Made by a program: the position numbers and the translations under genes
NCBI RefSeq assembly: GCF_028823535.1
Contig: NZ_JAQIYM010000090.1
Span: 806,001-870,000 of the forward strand
Origin: Pseudomonas serbica
Lineage (GTDB): Bacteria; Pseudomonadota; Gammaproteobacteria; Pseudomonadales; Pseudomonadaceae
Length of the DNA stretch: 64,000 nt
Direction of reading: 5' to 3'
Part shown: in pieces, positions 33,445 through 41,764 of the stretch
Position numbering within the stretch: position 1 is the stretch's first letter
Layout of the letters: the number at the start of each line of letters is the position of its first letter
The notes under the pieces: generated by a model
Seen by the model: the letters and a program-made list of their open reading frames with translations, nothing else
What the model was told of the DNA's origin: nothing
Databases searched by the model: none

Positions 33445-33699
33445 ATGAACCTGACGTTTGACGTTACCGCCGATAAGTGCGACGCCTGTGGCAATTTGAC
33501 CTTGGGTCTCAGTGGCCACGGCAAATGGTGCACTTATTGCGGCGCCAAACTGACTGGTGATATCGCGATAGGGCGTGTTACCAGCACTACCTATTTGCCT
33601 TCGCGGTGTGAGGAGCGTAACGCCACCGGGCTGCTGACCAACTACGCCGTGGGCTGGAATGACTGCCTCGAAGCACACGCCAACAAACCTACAAATTGA
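33445..33699 (+). CDS. Small zinc-ribbon protein
   Basis: An 84-residue protein; GTG 33442 or ATG 33445 may start it after CGAGGTTAA. CDACGNLTLGLSGHGKWCTYCG is a four-Cys zinc ribbon of the kind seen in many small phage proteins. The C-terminal half contains a Trp-rich GWNDCLEAH. Function unknown. Confidence 0.6.
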   Translation: MNLTFDVTADKCDACGNLTLGLSGHGKWCTYCGAKLTGDIAIGRVTSTTYLPSRCEERNATGLLTNYAVGWNDCLEAHANKPTN

Positions 33700-33713
33700 A
33701 CAAGGAAGGCCAC

Positions 33714-34163
33714 ATGCACCGCGATTGGGTTGGTATCAAAGTCCGCCACAGGCATGGTTATGAAGGTGTCGTCACCGAGTGCACCGTGAGGGCAGGTGTG
33801 ACCGCGTTGAAGCTCCGTACTACGCGGGGTCATGAGGAAGTGGTAATGTTCAGCACGGTTCGCCAGGATATTGGTACCGACGGCTGGGAGTGGTTTAACC
33901 CGGACTTGCCGGCCCGCCCGTGGCAGTTGCTTGGAAGCCAGAATGACCTTGGCAGCGAGCACATTAAGCTCAGCCCAAGGGAAGAGACGCTGCTGGTGCA
34001 GATCGCCACGGCGCCCCGTAGAGAGTTGTCGAAAAACATCCATGATCCGTGCCCGCGTACCATCAACTCCTTGGTGCGCAAAGGCCTTGTTTCCCCGATG
34101 ATGGGCGGCCTGATGTGGTGCATCACACCGTCCGGCGATGTCCGCGTTCGCTCGATTTACTGA
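33714..34163 (+). CDS. Hypothetical protein
   Basis: A 149-residue basic protein; ATG 33714 behind CAAGGAAGGCCAC is preferred. KVRHRHGYEGVVTECTVRAG suggests a small beta-barrel, like KOW-type folds. The middle has KLSPREETLLVQIATAPRRE, consistent with a helix-turn-helix or winged-helix region (NSLVRKGLV...). A DNA- or RNA-binding protein is possible but unproven. Confidence 0.6.
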   Translation: MHRDWVGIKVRHRHGYEGVVTECTVRAGVTALKLRTTRGHEEVVMFSTVRQDIGTDGWEWFNPDLPARPWQLLGSQNDLGSEHIKLSPREETLLVQIATAPRRELSKNIHDPCPRTINSLVRKGLVSPMMGGLMWCITPSGDVRVRSIY

Positions 34164-34189
34164 CCAACTATTTTGCGTAGGAGCCCGAC

Positions 34190-35374
34190 GTGGCCGACGA
34201 CACCGTGAACGTGCAACAAGAAGAATGCGCCGTGGTACATCTGGAGCGTCTGGCTCAGGCCGCTACCCAGGGTGAGTGGGTGCGGGACAAGCGTCGGTAT
34301 GGCGGTGTTATTTACGGTGGCCCCATCCAGCACTGGGTGAATGGCAGCGGGCAAAGCCAGATAGCCATGACCACCGGCGCCGAGTGGATGCGGGCCGGCG
34401 AACATGAGGCCAATGCTGATTTTATCGCTGCCGCGAACCCTGCCGCGATCCTTGGCCTGATCGCCCGCGCCAGGCAATCCGAGCAGGACTTCAAGGATGT
34501 GGTCGGCACCATTGAGCTGCGAGACATCGAGATCCGCAGGCTCCAGGCCGAGAACGACCGGCTTTCTGAAATCGAGATGGAATATAACGGTTGCATGAAC
34601 ATTAAGGCTGAATTGGCTGAGATGTTCGATTGCGTCGATGAGCCGCGTTGGAAGTGGATCATGCTCGGTATCGGAAGTCTGAAGCGAGAGCACGACAAGC
34701 TGCAGGGCGAGGTCAAGGAACTACGCGCTGAGAACGTAAAACTTCGCGGCCCTGAGGAAACTGTAGTCGTCTGCGAGAAAGGAAAGCCATTCACCTTCAT
34801 GTCCAAAGACCCGTGCCGGTATAGCCTGTGCGAGGTGACCTATGCGGTACCGGTTCGGGTTTTGATTGAAGAGCGCGACCAACTCAAGGTTGAAGTCGAG
34901 GCGCTGCGCGCAGTGGCGACTCTCTCGAAACTGCTCCCTGAGCTGGACGATGCCCTCGAGGATCTCGAGATCCACGGTCAACACAGTGACCAGGGGTATC
35001 GGAAGTTGAAGGACTGGTACCGCAAGGTGGGTCTGGCGTGCAAAGTGGCCCAGGCACCGATGTTCAGTGCGGAGCATGGCGAGCTTGTCTCTCAGAACGA
35101 GTGGCTGCGCCGGCAGATCGAGAGCATTGCCGGCCAGCACGCACCGCTTATGCCAATTCCGGACAAAGAAGGGTGGTCTTGCAGGCTGCCGGGTTACGAC
35201 TTGGTCTCATTACTAAGGGATGCTGAGCGGTTCCGATGGCTCAACGACCAACGTGCCTCTGTGTGGCACATTCTGGCGGACATGCCGTTGAATCACACCG
35301 GGCCATACATCGACGACGCCAGGCGCCAGCTTGTGCTTGAAGTTCAACCCCGCCATGAACAAGAGGCACACTGA
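34190..35374 (+). CDS. Ea22-like protein
   Basis: A 394-residue protein from GTG 34190 after AGGAGCCCGAC. It begins with the Ea22/ead signature: LERLAQAATQGEW followed by ANADFIAAANPAAILGLIAR. Coiled coil follows (IEIRRLQAENDRLSEIEMEY, VKELRAENVKL). The tail contains DAERFRWLNDQ, the RYR/RWL phage-type closing module, and ends VQPRHEQEAH. The role of these proteins in phages is still poorly known. The stop overlaps the next start. Confidence 0.75.
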   Translation: MADDTVNVQQEECAVVHLERLAQAATQGEWVRDKRRYGGVIYGGPIQHWVNGSGQSQIAMTTGAEWMRAGEHEANADFIAAANPAAILGLIARARQSEQDFKDVVGTIELRDIEIRRLQAENDRLSEIEMEYNGCMNIKAELAEMFDCVDEPRWKWIMLGIGSLKREHDKLQGEVKELRAENVKLRGPEETVVVCEKGKPFTFMSKDPCRYSLCEVTYAVPVRVLIEERDQLKVEVEALRAVATLSKLLPELDDALEDLEIHGQHSDQGYRKLKDWYRKVGLACKVAQAPMFSAEHGELVSQNEWLRRQIESIAGQHAPLMPIPDKEGWSCRLPGYDLVSLLRDAERFRWLNDQRASVWHILADMPLNHTGPYIDDARRQLVLEVQPRHEQEAH

Positions 35375-36012
35375 TGTCCACCCCTAACACACTGCAAAAG
35401 CTCGTCGAAGCTCTGAATCTTGCCGTTGAACAGGCTGAACACAAACCGGGCGAGTGGGCCGGTACAGGGCAGAGCATGGGCGGCATCTGCTCCCCAATTG
35501 AGCCATTCCAGATCGGCCAGCCGTTTGTCCAGGAAGCCCCGTGGGCGCACTTCAGCTACAAGCGTGACTCCTGGCTGGCGGTGGCTGCCGTCAACGCACT
35601 CCCGCAGCTGCTGGCGCTGGTCGCGGAGAACGAGAAGCTGCGATCTGTGTCCACCATCCAGGAAGCGGTGGCCTGCGTGTTCGACATGCTCAAGTTTGCT
35701 GCCTGCAACACCAGTGGCGAGGAGTGGTCGGAGGAGCTAGAAGATCTTGCTGAAGAGGTGATCGAGTACTCACCGCAGTACAAGCGGCAATGGCTGGACA
35801 TCTGCACCTTGACTACCGAACGCAACAGGCTCAAGGCCGAGGTCGATGCGCTGCGCAAGCTCCCGCTGGTGGTGGCGAACGAATACAGCCAGCTGTTGCT
35901 CACACCCGACCTGTCCAAAGCCAAGGCTGAGAAATTTCAGCAGCGCATGAATGCGGCAATGGAAGTGGATCGCCGGATGGCTGATGTTCCGGTGGCCGTG
36001 ACCACAAAGTGA
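35374..36012 (+). CDS. Ea22-like protein
   Basis: A 212-residue protein. LVEALNLAVEQAEHKPGEWA, then a Gly/Pro-rich loop, then SWLAVAAVNALPQLLALVAE, which parallels the ANPAAILGLIAR motif of the gene before. A coiled coil follows (NEKLRSVSTIQEAVACVFDM, ERNRLKAEVDALRKL). The genes at 34190 and 35374 are distant relatives in one coupled unit. Confidence 0.7.
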   Translation: MSTPNTLQKLVEALNLAVEQAEHKPGEWAGTGQSMGGICSPIEPFQIGQPFVQEAPWAHFSYKRDSWLAVAAVNALPQLLALVAENEKLRSVSTIQEAVACVFDMLKFAACNTSGEEWSEELEDLAEEVIEYSPQYKRQWLDICTLTTERNRLKAEVDALRKLPLVVANEYSQLLLTPDLSKAKAEKFQQRMNAAMEVDRRMADVPVAVTTK

Positions 36013-36065
36013 TTGCAGGCCTGATTGATCTGCAGCCCATAATTTTTAAACATGAGCGACAACGC

Positions 36066-36377
36066 ATGAAAAAAGCACTGAAACTGCTGGCTCTCGCATT
36101 CCCCCTGTTCACCGCCACTTCAGTAGTCGCTTACCCGGTTGATGGCGGGCCCGAGAAAGGGTTTTTCCTGGTAGAAATGCATTCCAGCGCACCTCTGCTG
36201 GTCAAGACAACTGGGTGGCACGGGGAGCTTCTTACGCCTCAAGAGTTCGTGGACAAACAATGTCCTGGCGCCAAGGTTAGCGACATCGCCATAGCCGGTG
36301 TGCCGACCTACCTGCATGAGAGCACCATGATTCAGATCGTTTTCCCGATGCCGATCAATGGATGTGTTCCCAAGTAG
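36066..36377 (+). CDS. Secreted small protein
   Basis: A 103-residue precursor. ATG 36066 gives MKKALKLLALAFPLFTATSV with cleavage likely after VVA. The mature part has two Cys (DKQCPGAKVS and NGCVPK), probably disulfide-linked. Likely periplasmic. Function unknown. Confidence 0.65.
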   Translation: MKKALKLLALAFPLFTATSVVAYPVDGGPEKGFFLVEMHSSAPLLVKTTGWHGELLTPQEFVDKQCPGAKVSDIAIAGVPTYLHESTMIQIVFPMPINGCVPK

Positions 36378-36446
36378 GGGGCACCTCACCAATCCAAGCC
36401 GGCCCGAGTCGGTTTTGTACGAAAATTCGAAAAAGTGAGCTATAAA

Positions 36447-37115
36447 ATGGAAAAAAGTAACCAGGAACACGTAATGGCTGCCAGGGCTCAGCTAGAAAGT
36501 GAGCTTGCGACGATTTGTGGTGAGATCCGAGGCGAAAATTGCATTGAAGACTTGCACGTATATGGGCTTTACCACGTCATCACGTACACGCAGCTCGCCA
36601 GGATTGAGAAGTTGGTAGATTCGCACCAGAACAAAAGCAATGAATTGTCAGAGCAAATGTTCTCCACTGATCCTGGTATCATTCTCGCCGCCATCCGTAC
36701 CGCGATTCCCGCCTATGAAGAGGGTGGAAAGGTACAACTTGGTTATGCAGTCCGCGACTCTATCCTCAAAGCGCTCAGTGACCTGTCGTACAAAGAGGTG
36801 CCCAAGAGAGAAGTCGAACCTTCGCTGCCTGCAGCGGCTGATCCTGCGGTGAAAGCTGAATTCGAGCAGTGGTACCGCGAAGAAATCAGCACAGATCCGT
36901 CTGATCTGGAGAAATGGAACAACGCTCTGTATTTGAGCGCATCAACGGATCAATATTTTACGGGCTTCATCGGCGGCCTTGGTCGTCGTACAGCCTTCGC
37001 TGAGGCCGCCCTCGCTGAGCAAGCTCAAAACGTCCAACCGCGCCTTGATGCGCTCATCAGCCAGGTGACTGCACAGCTGGAACGATCAAAGACCAACCTA
37101 GCCTCAAGGGGGTGA
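36447..37115 (+). CDS. Hypothetical protein
   Basis: A 222-residue acidic helical protein; ATG 36447 chosen (GTG 36435 possible). It includes MAARAQLESELATICGEIRG and a middle module EFEQWYREEISTDPSDLEKW, then GLGRRTAFAEAALAEQAQNV, which resembles the FEAWW...-W-AR phage module. It ends in a coiled coil and overlaps the next gene by 4 bp. Confidence 0.65.
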   Translation: MEKSNQEHVMAARAQLESELATICGEIRGENCIEDLHVYGLYHVITYTQLARIEKLVDSHQNKSNELSEQMFSTDPGIILAAIRTAIPAYEEGGKVQLGYAVRDSILKALSDLSYKEVPKREVEPSLPAAADPAVKAEFEQWYREEISTDPSDLEKWNNALYLSASTDQYFTGFIGGLGRRTAFAEAALAEQAQNVQPRLDALISQVTAQLERSKTNLASRG

Positions 37116-37771
37116 AACGGATGATGATTTTCAATGCCGCTGGGGCTGTAATCAATCAGCCAGGTGTCGAGCTGTATTTGACGGCAAACTCAGCCATCAA
37201 GGTGACAGAGGTACTGAACGACTATCCTGGTCTGAAGGATGAGTTGTTTAAGCGTCTTGACCCAACGCGGCCTGGTGGATCGTTGGTGCTGATCTCGGGC
37301 GGGGCCGGTAACGGTAAAACCACGACTGCAATGGCGATCATAGAGGATGTGGCGAGCCGGGTCGCCAGCAGTGATAATCCGCTGCGGTTGGCCCACATCG
37401 GCCTTGTGGAGCATCTGTATTCGCGGTCGATTTCCATCCTGACTGGCGATGGGGAAAGCTGCCTGGTGGGTGAAGCCGTTACCGCACCGGTGATTTTTTA
37501 CGACCAATTTTATGGAAGGTCGGGGAAAATGGCCTTCGAGGCTCTATCCATGGCCATGGCTGGCAGAAAGGTCATCGGCGTTATTCATGGCAACTCTCCG
37601 CAGGATGGCTTTGATCGATTGCGTCAGCTCTTGGTTGGTTTCGGCGCGGGAGAATCATTCCTGAATGACCTGATTAATTCTGGCCGAGTATTTTCGGTCT
37701 ACCAGACCCTGAAAATCGCTGATGCGCCACAAGTCCTTGTGGGCAACGAATCCAACACAACCACACGATGA
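37112..37771 (+). CDS. P-loop ATPase, PilT/GspE-like core
   Basis: A 219-residue protein from GTG 37112 (GTGA overlap). Around residue 58 it has GGSLVLISGGAGNGKTTTAM, a Walker A (GGAGNGKT) in the context usual for PilT/VirB11-type secretion ATPases. PVIFYDQFYGRSGKMAFEAL near 128 aligns with the Walker B and Asp-box region. AGRKVIGVIHGNSPQDGFDR near 150 fits the PilT His-box (VL-TLH-N-A). The N- and C-terminal parts are shortened, so it may work as a soluble partner. No pilus genes are in this window. Confidence 0.7.
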   Translation: MKRMMIFNAAGAVINQPGVELYLTANSAIKVTEVLNDYPGLKDELFKRLDPTRPGGSLVLISGGAGNGKTTTAMAIIEDVASRVASSDNPLRLAHIGLVEHLYSRSISILTGDGESCLVGEAVTAPVIFYDQFYGRSGKMAFEALSMAMAGRKVIGVIHGNSPQDGFDRLRQLLVGFGAGESFLNDLINSGRVFSVYQTLKIADAPQVLVGNESNTTTR

Positions 37772-37785
37772 GAAGGGAAGACGTA

Positions 37786-38691
37786 ATGAAAGGCTTTAAA
37801 TTGACGCTGGGCGCTTTGGCGGCCCTGGCCCTGGCTCTGTCCTCCGGTTGTCAGACTCAGACGCCTCAGGTTTCCAAGGCATCTGACAAGGCTGAACAGC
37901 CGGCTGATCGCCTGGATGCGCGTTATTACCGGGTTCAGTTGGCTGACCTGGATGCAAAGGACGTCAATTGGGCGCTCTTCAGAAAAGAACTTGGCGAGCA
38001 AGCGATCAAACCAGCCAAGGTTTCCGCTGGATTCGACGACCCTTATTCGTACAGCGTGATGTCGCCGGGTGGAAAACTCCGTGTTACCGGACTGTCGGAG
38101 TCGAAAACCATGTTCCAGCAATCTGGTGTTCTAGAATCCGAGGTGACCCCTGAAGCTTTCCTGGCTGCGCTGTCGAAGCAGGGGAAGGTTGAGAAAATCG
38201 AGGGCGGTCAATCCAACAACGTCTTGAAACCGACGGATGTGGATGGCCGGATTCACCAGCGAGCGCAGCAGCTGCGTGGCTTCCTGCCGCAAGTTCAATG
38301 CTCGCCAGAAGACTCTATTGTCGACCTTTCAGACGTTACCAGCTTTGGCGCAGGGTACTGGCTGACGGCGTTTAACGTGGACTTCACCCCCATGCAAAAG
38401 GCCAATGATCGAATCCGTTTTGACGTTCGCTGGACTGTTGTCTCTGAAGGGAAAGTCCCAGATTGTGATTACCTGACGGCGGAAAAAATGACCACTGAGC
38501 CAGGGAAGTCGAGCCGAACCTACGGTCATACTGCGGATTTCAAGCTGGGGCAGAGCTACTTCATGTCCGGCATGCGGGAACTTGGTATCGACCGCTCGCT
38601 GGAGTATGTAGATCCAAGGACGCAATCTGCTGGAGCTGAGAAGAAGCTCAACGAAGTGTTGGTTCTGGTGCTGACACCATCGATGCAATAA
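37786..38691 (+). CDS. Lipoprotein of unknown function
   Basis: A 301-residue precursor from ATG 37786 after GAAGGGAAGACGTA. It has a lipobox, ALALALSSGC, with Cys 22 as the lipid site. The mature protein is a mix of beta and alpha and includes DARYYRVQLADLDAKDVNWA and FGAGYWLTAFNVDFTPMQKA. Location is an inner- or outer-membrane-anchored periplasmic protein. Function unknown. A terminator follows. Confidence 0.75.
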   Translation: MKGFKLTLGALAALALALSSGCQTQTPQVSKASDKAEQPADRLDARYYRVQLADLDAKDVNWALFRKELGEQAIKPAKVSAGFDDPYSYSVMSPGGKLRVTGLSESKTMFQQSGVLESEVTPEAFLAALSKQGKVEKIEGGQSNNVLKPTDVDGRIHQRAQQLRGFLPQVQCSPEDSIVDLSDVTSFGAGYWLTAFNVDFTPMQKANDRIRFDVRWTVVSEGKVPDCDYLTAEKMTTEPGKSSRTYGHTADFKLGQSYFMSGMRELGIDRSLEYVDPRTQSAGAEKKLNEVLVLVLTPSMQ

Positions 38692-38711
38692 CTGTCGATC
38701 CGTCGCAATTA

Positions 38712-38747
38712 AAAAACCCCAGGGAGATCCTCTGGGGTTTTTCTTTT
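38712..38747 (+). terminator. Strong Rho-independent terminator
   Basis: AAAAACCCCAG and CTGGGGTTTTT form an 11-bp stem followed by CTTTTT. It ends the lipoprotein gene's transcript. Confidence 0.85.
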
Positions 38748-38768
38748 TCGGTGACTGGTGAGGTGTTG

Positions 38769-38797
38769 TTGACAATGAGGCAACGTTGCCACATTAT
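38769..38797 (+). promoter_or_regulatory. Promoter and operator of the Phd/VapC pair
   Basis: TTGACA and CATTAT are 17 bp apart. A perfect 12-bp palindrome, GGCAACGTTGCC (38779-38790), fills the spacer, ideal for autorepression by the antitoxin encoded 34 bp downstream. Confidence 0.75.
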
Positions 38798-38830
38798 GAT
38801 TTCAATGATTCAGGACTCCAGGATTAGACG

Positions 38831-39076
38831 ATGACCCAACCCACTACCATGACCAGTCGCGAGTTCAACTCCGACACTGCTGGCGCTAAGCGAGCCGCGC
38901 TACAAGGCCCGGTCTTCATTACTGACCGTGGGCTGCCGGCGCACGTACTGCTGTGCATGGCCGACTACCAGCGCCTGGTAGGGGAGCAGACTATCGTCGA
39001 AATGCTCAGCATGCCTGAGGCTGCCGATATCGAGCTCGATCTTGATCGCGCTTTCAATCCTCTTGGGAGTAACTGA
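38831..39076 (+). CDS. Phd/YefM-type antitoxin
   Basis: An 81-residue protein from ATG 38831. TMTSREFNSDTAGAKRAALQ, then GPVFITDRGLPAHVLLCMAD give the Phd/YefM DNA-binding fold (SREF-N, VFITDRG-PAHVLL). The helical end (LDLDRAFNPLGSN) would wrap the toxin. It lies 2 bp from the PIN-domain gene and likely represses the shared promoter at 38769. Confidence 0.9.
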   Translation: MTQPTTMTSREFNSDTAGAKRAALQGPVFITDRGLPAHVLLCMADYQRLVGEQTIVEMLSMPEAADIELDLDRAFNPLGSN

Positions 39077-39078
39077 GC

Positions 39079-39597
39079 ATGTACCTACTGGACACTCAAG
39101 TGGTTGAAGAAATGCGCCGCTTTGGGGGCAAATCCGCAGATCCAGTGCTGGAGGCTTGGGCTCGCGGCGTACCTGCAAGTCAGCTATTCATTTCGACGGT
39201 GACCATGATCGAGTTTGACTGCGCGGTGAACCAGCTGAAGTTGGAAGCCCTGCGGCTGGCGGACACGTACCCGCTGCTGTCTGAGACTAAGAGCGAGGAG
39301 GCTGAAATCTTGCGGACGTGGCTCTTGGAAAAACTGTCTCCGAGCTTCCAGAAACGCATTCTCTCGATTGATGAACAGGTGTCTCACCGGATGGCCGGGC
39401 TGAAGCGCTCTGTGGATGACATAGGCGCGTACACCGTGATCGCAGCAACCGCGCTGGTGCATCGGATCCCCGTGGTTACCCGACATCCTGAGCGTTATGC
39501 CTTTGCCGGCGTTAGCATCGTCAATCCATGGGCGTCGGTGGATAAGGGTCGAAGTGCTGATGAATCCGAATTCATGCAGCAGGAATCCACGATCTGA
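39079..39597 (+). CDS. vapC: PIN-domain toxin, VapC family
   Basis: A 172-residue protein. MYLLDTQVVEEMRR holds the first acidic residue (D5), and STVTMIEFDCAVNQ holds the conserved Glu at about 45. IAATALVHRIPVVTRHPERY and the final GVSIVNPW are the usual VapC end. The position normally occupied by a third Asp just before IAATA is a Tyr here, and the VTRN-DF segment is VTRHPERY, so the catalytic site may use nearby Asp residues (VDDIG) or be impaired. VapC toxins cleave tRNA or rRNA. The last 30 residues extend past the family end. Confidence 0.85.
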   Translation: MYLLDTQVVEEMRRFGGKSADPVLEAWARGVPASQLFISTVTMIEFDCAVNQLKLEALRLADTYPLLSETKSEEAEILRTWLLEKLSPSFQKRILSIDEQVSHRMAGLKRSVDDIGAYTVIAATALVHRIPVVTRHPERYAFAGVSIVNPWASVDKGRSADESEFMQQESTI

Positions 39598-39698
39598 ACG
39601 CCTTTCGGGAATAGCGCCGCCGTTTTGGCTAACCAGCATAGGTGGCGTAAGGTGTATGGAGAGATTCATTTCGAGATTGGACAAAGGACTGAAGCCAG

Positions 39699-40499
39699 AT
39701 GGCTGACAATGAAGCACACCCGCTGACCCTGGCCGATGAAGTGGAGGCTTGCAGCAAGTTCGCCAAACACCTTCTCGCGACGCTGCCGATGATCTACCTG
39801 CATGTGCAATGGCACCTGAAGGCTGACACGCTGGCAGAGTTGGCGGCAGATCTGCGTTTTCGTTTCGAACACGGAGAAGGGCTTCGCTCCGAAGAGGAAG
39901 AGCGGGCGCATAGCAATGGCTGCACGTTGCTTGAAGAGACGATCCTGATCGCCGACCACGTGAAAAAGCTCTATGAAGAGGCCATTGAGTTGCCACCTGC
40001 GGTGAATCAGTACCTGCGAGACGTCCGCATGCTCATGCAGAGCGCTTCCATCGAGCTACATGCGATGATCTTCACCGGCAAGCCGACCAGTCGTTATGTT
40101 CGTCCGTATGCGGCCTGCGATAGCCCGTGGGCGTATCCACCAGAAGCTTATGACGCCGTTCCGCTGACGCCGGCGCCTTCCGTCCACGCAGGATGTGAGA
40201 AGTACCTGAATGCGTTTCCTGACTACCCAGAAGGGCAGGAGTACCTCCGTGGGTTCGATTGCGGAGAGAAGTCAGTCATCCAGCGCCAGCGGCTAGAATT
40301 GTTGTTCCGCAAGGAAGAGGTTCTGGCACGCCTTGAGCGTGAGTTAAGTAGTTTCTCTAAAGCTACCAAAGAGTCAGACTTGTACGGCTTCCTTGGGCAG
40401 CTGAGCGGCCTTGTAGAGGGTGGTCTCCTGGACAGGGGCAAGGCCGATGAGCTGAACCACCTGGCCAAAATGCAAGTTCTGGAATGGGGTAAAAAATGA
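39699..40499 (+). CDS. Hypothetical protein
   Basis: A 266-residue, mainly helical protein from ATG 39699. It has DEVEACSKFAKHLLATLPMI, LAELAADLRFRFEHGEGLRS and a C-terminal coiled coil (RKEEVLARLERELSSFSKAT). Its C-terminal part includes PEGQEYLRGFDCGEK. Not recognised. Its stop overlaps the next start (ATGA). Confidence 0.7.
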   Translation: MADNEAHPLTLADEVEACSKFAKHLLATLPMIYLHVQWHLKADTLAELAADLRFRFEHGEGLRSEEEERAHSNGCTLLEETILIADHVKKLYEEAIELPPAVNQYLRDVRMLMQSASIELHAMIFTGKPTSRYVRPYAACDSPWAYPPEAYDAVPLTPAPSVHAGCEKYLNAFPDYPEGQEYLRGFDCGEKSVIQRQRLELLFRKEEVLARLERELSSFSKATKESDLYGFLGQLSGLVEGGLLDRGKADELNHLAKMQVLEWGKK

Positions 40500-40933
40500 G
40501 TATTCCTGTCGCAAACCGCTGGATCACGCCAAAAGGTGGCGACCTTAAGGTTGGTATCTGCTATCGCTGCGGCAAGCCGGTGAAGCTTGAAAAAGCGACG
40601 GTAATGGAGGAGGACTTGAGCGTCGCCCAATTCCACGACCTCGGTGTTCCGGAGGAAAACATCAATGCGCTCGTGGTGGTTGGTCTGGACTGCGCCAGGA
40701 CACTTCGCCGCCTGGCGGTCGAGGAAGGCACCCCAAACACGCCTGAGCGCCGTCTGGAGGTGCTGGAGAGGGCGTTGGTGTTCAACGAGAAGCAACGGCA
40801 GGAAATGCTATCCTTGCAGCCTGGTGACGGCTTTTACACCGTAAGGGATGGGGTAGTCGCGTATTGTGACTTCATCGAACAGGTTGGCAAAGAGCAGCTG
40901 CGGCAAGCCGCGGTGAAGCGAAGCAAGTCGTGA
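40496..40933 (+). CDS. Hypothetical protein with CxxC pair
   Basis: A 145-residue protein from ATG 40496. ICYRCGKPVKLEKATVMEED holds one Cys pair (CYRC), so a half zinc ribbon or metal site is possible. The middle and end are helical (RRLEVLERALVFNEKQRQEM). Not recognised. Confidence 0.65.
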   Translation: MSIPVANRWITPKGGDLKVGICYRCGKPVKLEKATVMEEDLSVAQFHDLGVPEENINALVVVGLDCARTLRRLAVEEGTPNTPERRLEVLERALVFNEKQRQEMLSLQPGDGFYTVRDGVVAYCDFIEQVGKEQLRQAAVKRSKS

Positions 40934-40987
40934 TTTCCCGGCAGGGACTGCCGTATTCATAAACGAGACGCCCAGGAGGGCAGTTGG

Positions 40988-41179
40988 ATGGCAACAATAC
41001 TCCGAAGGGATCACCCGAAAGGGAAGCCACTGCTGAAGAAGGTCGAAGGCCGCTGGGAAATGTTTGCGCAATACTTCACGCATCCCGAGTTGCAGGCGCA
41101 GGCCTACAACTGGTGCGCTGAAATGCACCACCCGGCCAGAGCGCTCTTCCGCCAGCCGCTGGCGAGCAACCCGGCATGA
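40988..41179 (+). CDS. Hypothetical small basic protein
   Basis: A 63-residue basic protein from ATG 40988 after GGAGGGCAGTTGG. RRDHPKGKPLLKKVEGRWEM is followed by a Trp/His-rich part. ATGA overlap with the next gene. Not recognised. Confidence 0.6.
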   Translation: MATILRRDHPKGKPLLKKVEGRWEMFAQYFTHPELQAQAYNWCAEMHHPARALFRQPLASNPA

Positions 41180-41433
41180 AGAAGTCCAAACTTGAGCTTG
41201 CGATTGAGGCGCACGTCCTGACGGGTGTGCGTGCCTCTTTTTGGTTCCGCACGGCGCCAGAAGACGTTCAAGGGACGTTGAAAATCCTGAGCACCGGTGT
41301 CGACACGCACGTTCGATCCTCTATCTACGGCGGCGATTCCGATGATTTGCCGGTGCTGGTCGCCGAAGTGGAGTGCGGGGAGGAAACGCGCAAGTTCGCT
41401 TTCTCTCTCGGCAATGCCAGGGATATGGGCTAA
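41176..41433 (+). CDS. Hypothetical small protein
   Basis: An 85-residue protein from ATG 41176 with alternating strands (GVRASFWFRTAPEDVQGTLK, then LPVLVAEVECGEETRKFAFS). Not recognised. Coupled to the gene before. Confidence 0.6.
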   Translation: MKKSKLELAIEAHVLTGVRASFWFRTAPEDVQGTLKILSTGVDTHVRSSIYGGDSDDLPVLVAEVECGEETRKFAFSLGNARDMG

Positions 41434-41489
41434 GGTTTGACCGCAAAGCTGCACGCTTTCCATTCACCGTGAACAAGGACGCCATAATC

Positions 41490-41729
41490 ATGAGCTTGAC
41501 CGTCAGCAACGAAGCTTTGACACACGAACTTGAACGGATCCGCGCCAAGACTGAACATCTGCGCAATGAGTCGCCAAGTGAGCGTCGCAATACGATTCGC
41601 ACGCTCGTGGCCGTGATCTACTCGCTGAAACGCCTTGGCCTGATAAGCCAGGAATCCGCATCGGAACTGCACAATGCCGCACAGGCGGTTGATAGTGAGC
41701 TAACGTGCTCAGTTGCGAAGCCCGACTAG
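41490..41729 (+). CDS. Hypothetical small helical protein
   Basis: A 79-residue helical protein. ATG 41490 is chosen although the frame is open upstream, because it avoids the preceding gene. Contains ALTHELERIRAKTEHLRNES and TIRTLVAVIYSLKRLGLI. Not recognised. Confidence 0.6.
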   Translation: MSLTVSNEALTHELERIRAKTEHLRNESPSERRNTIRTLVAVIYSLKRLGLISQESASELHNAAQAVDSELTCSVAKPD

Positions 41730-41764
41730 GGGCGCGACACCATTGACCAATAAAGGGGCGGAGC

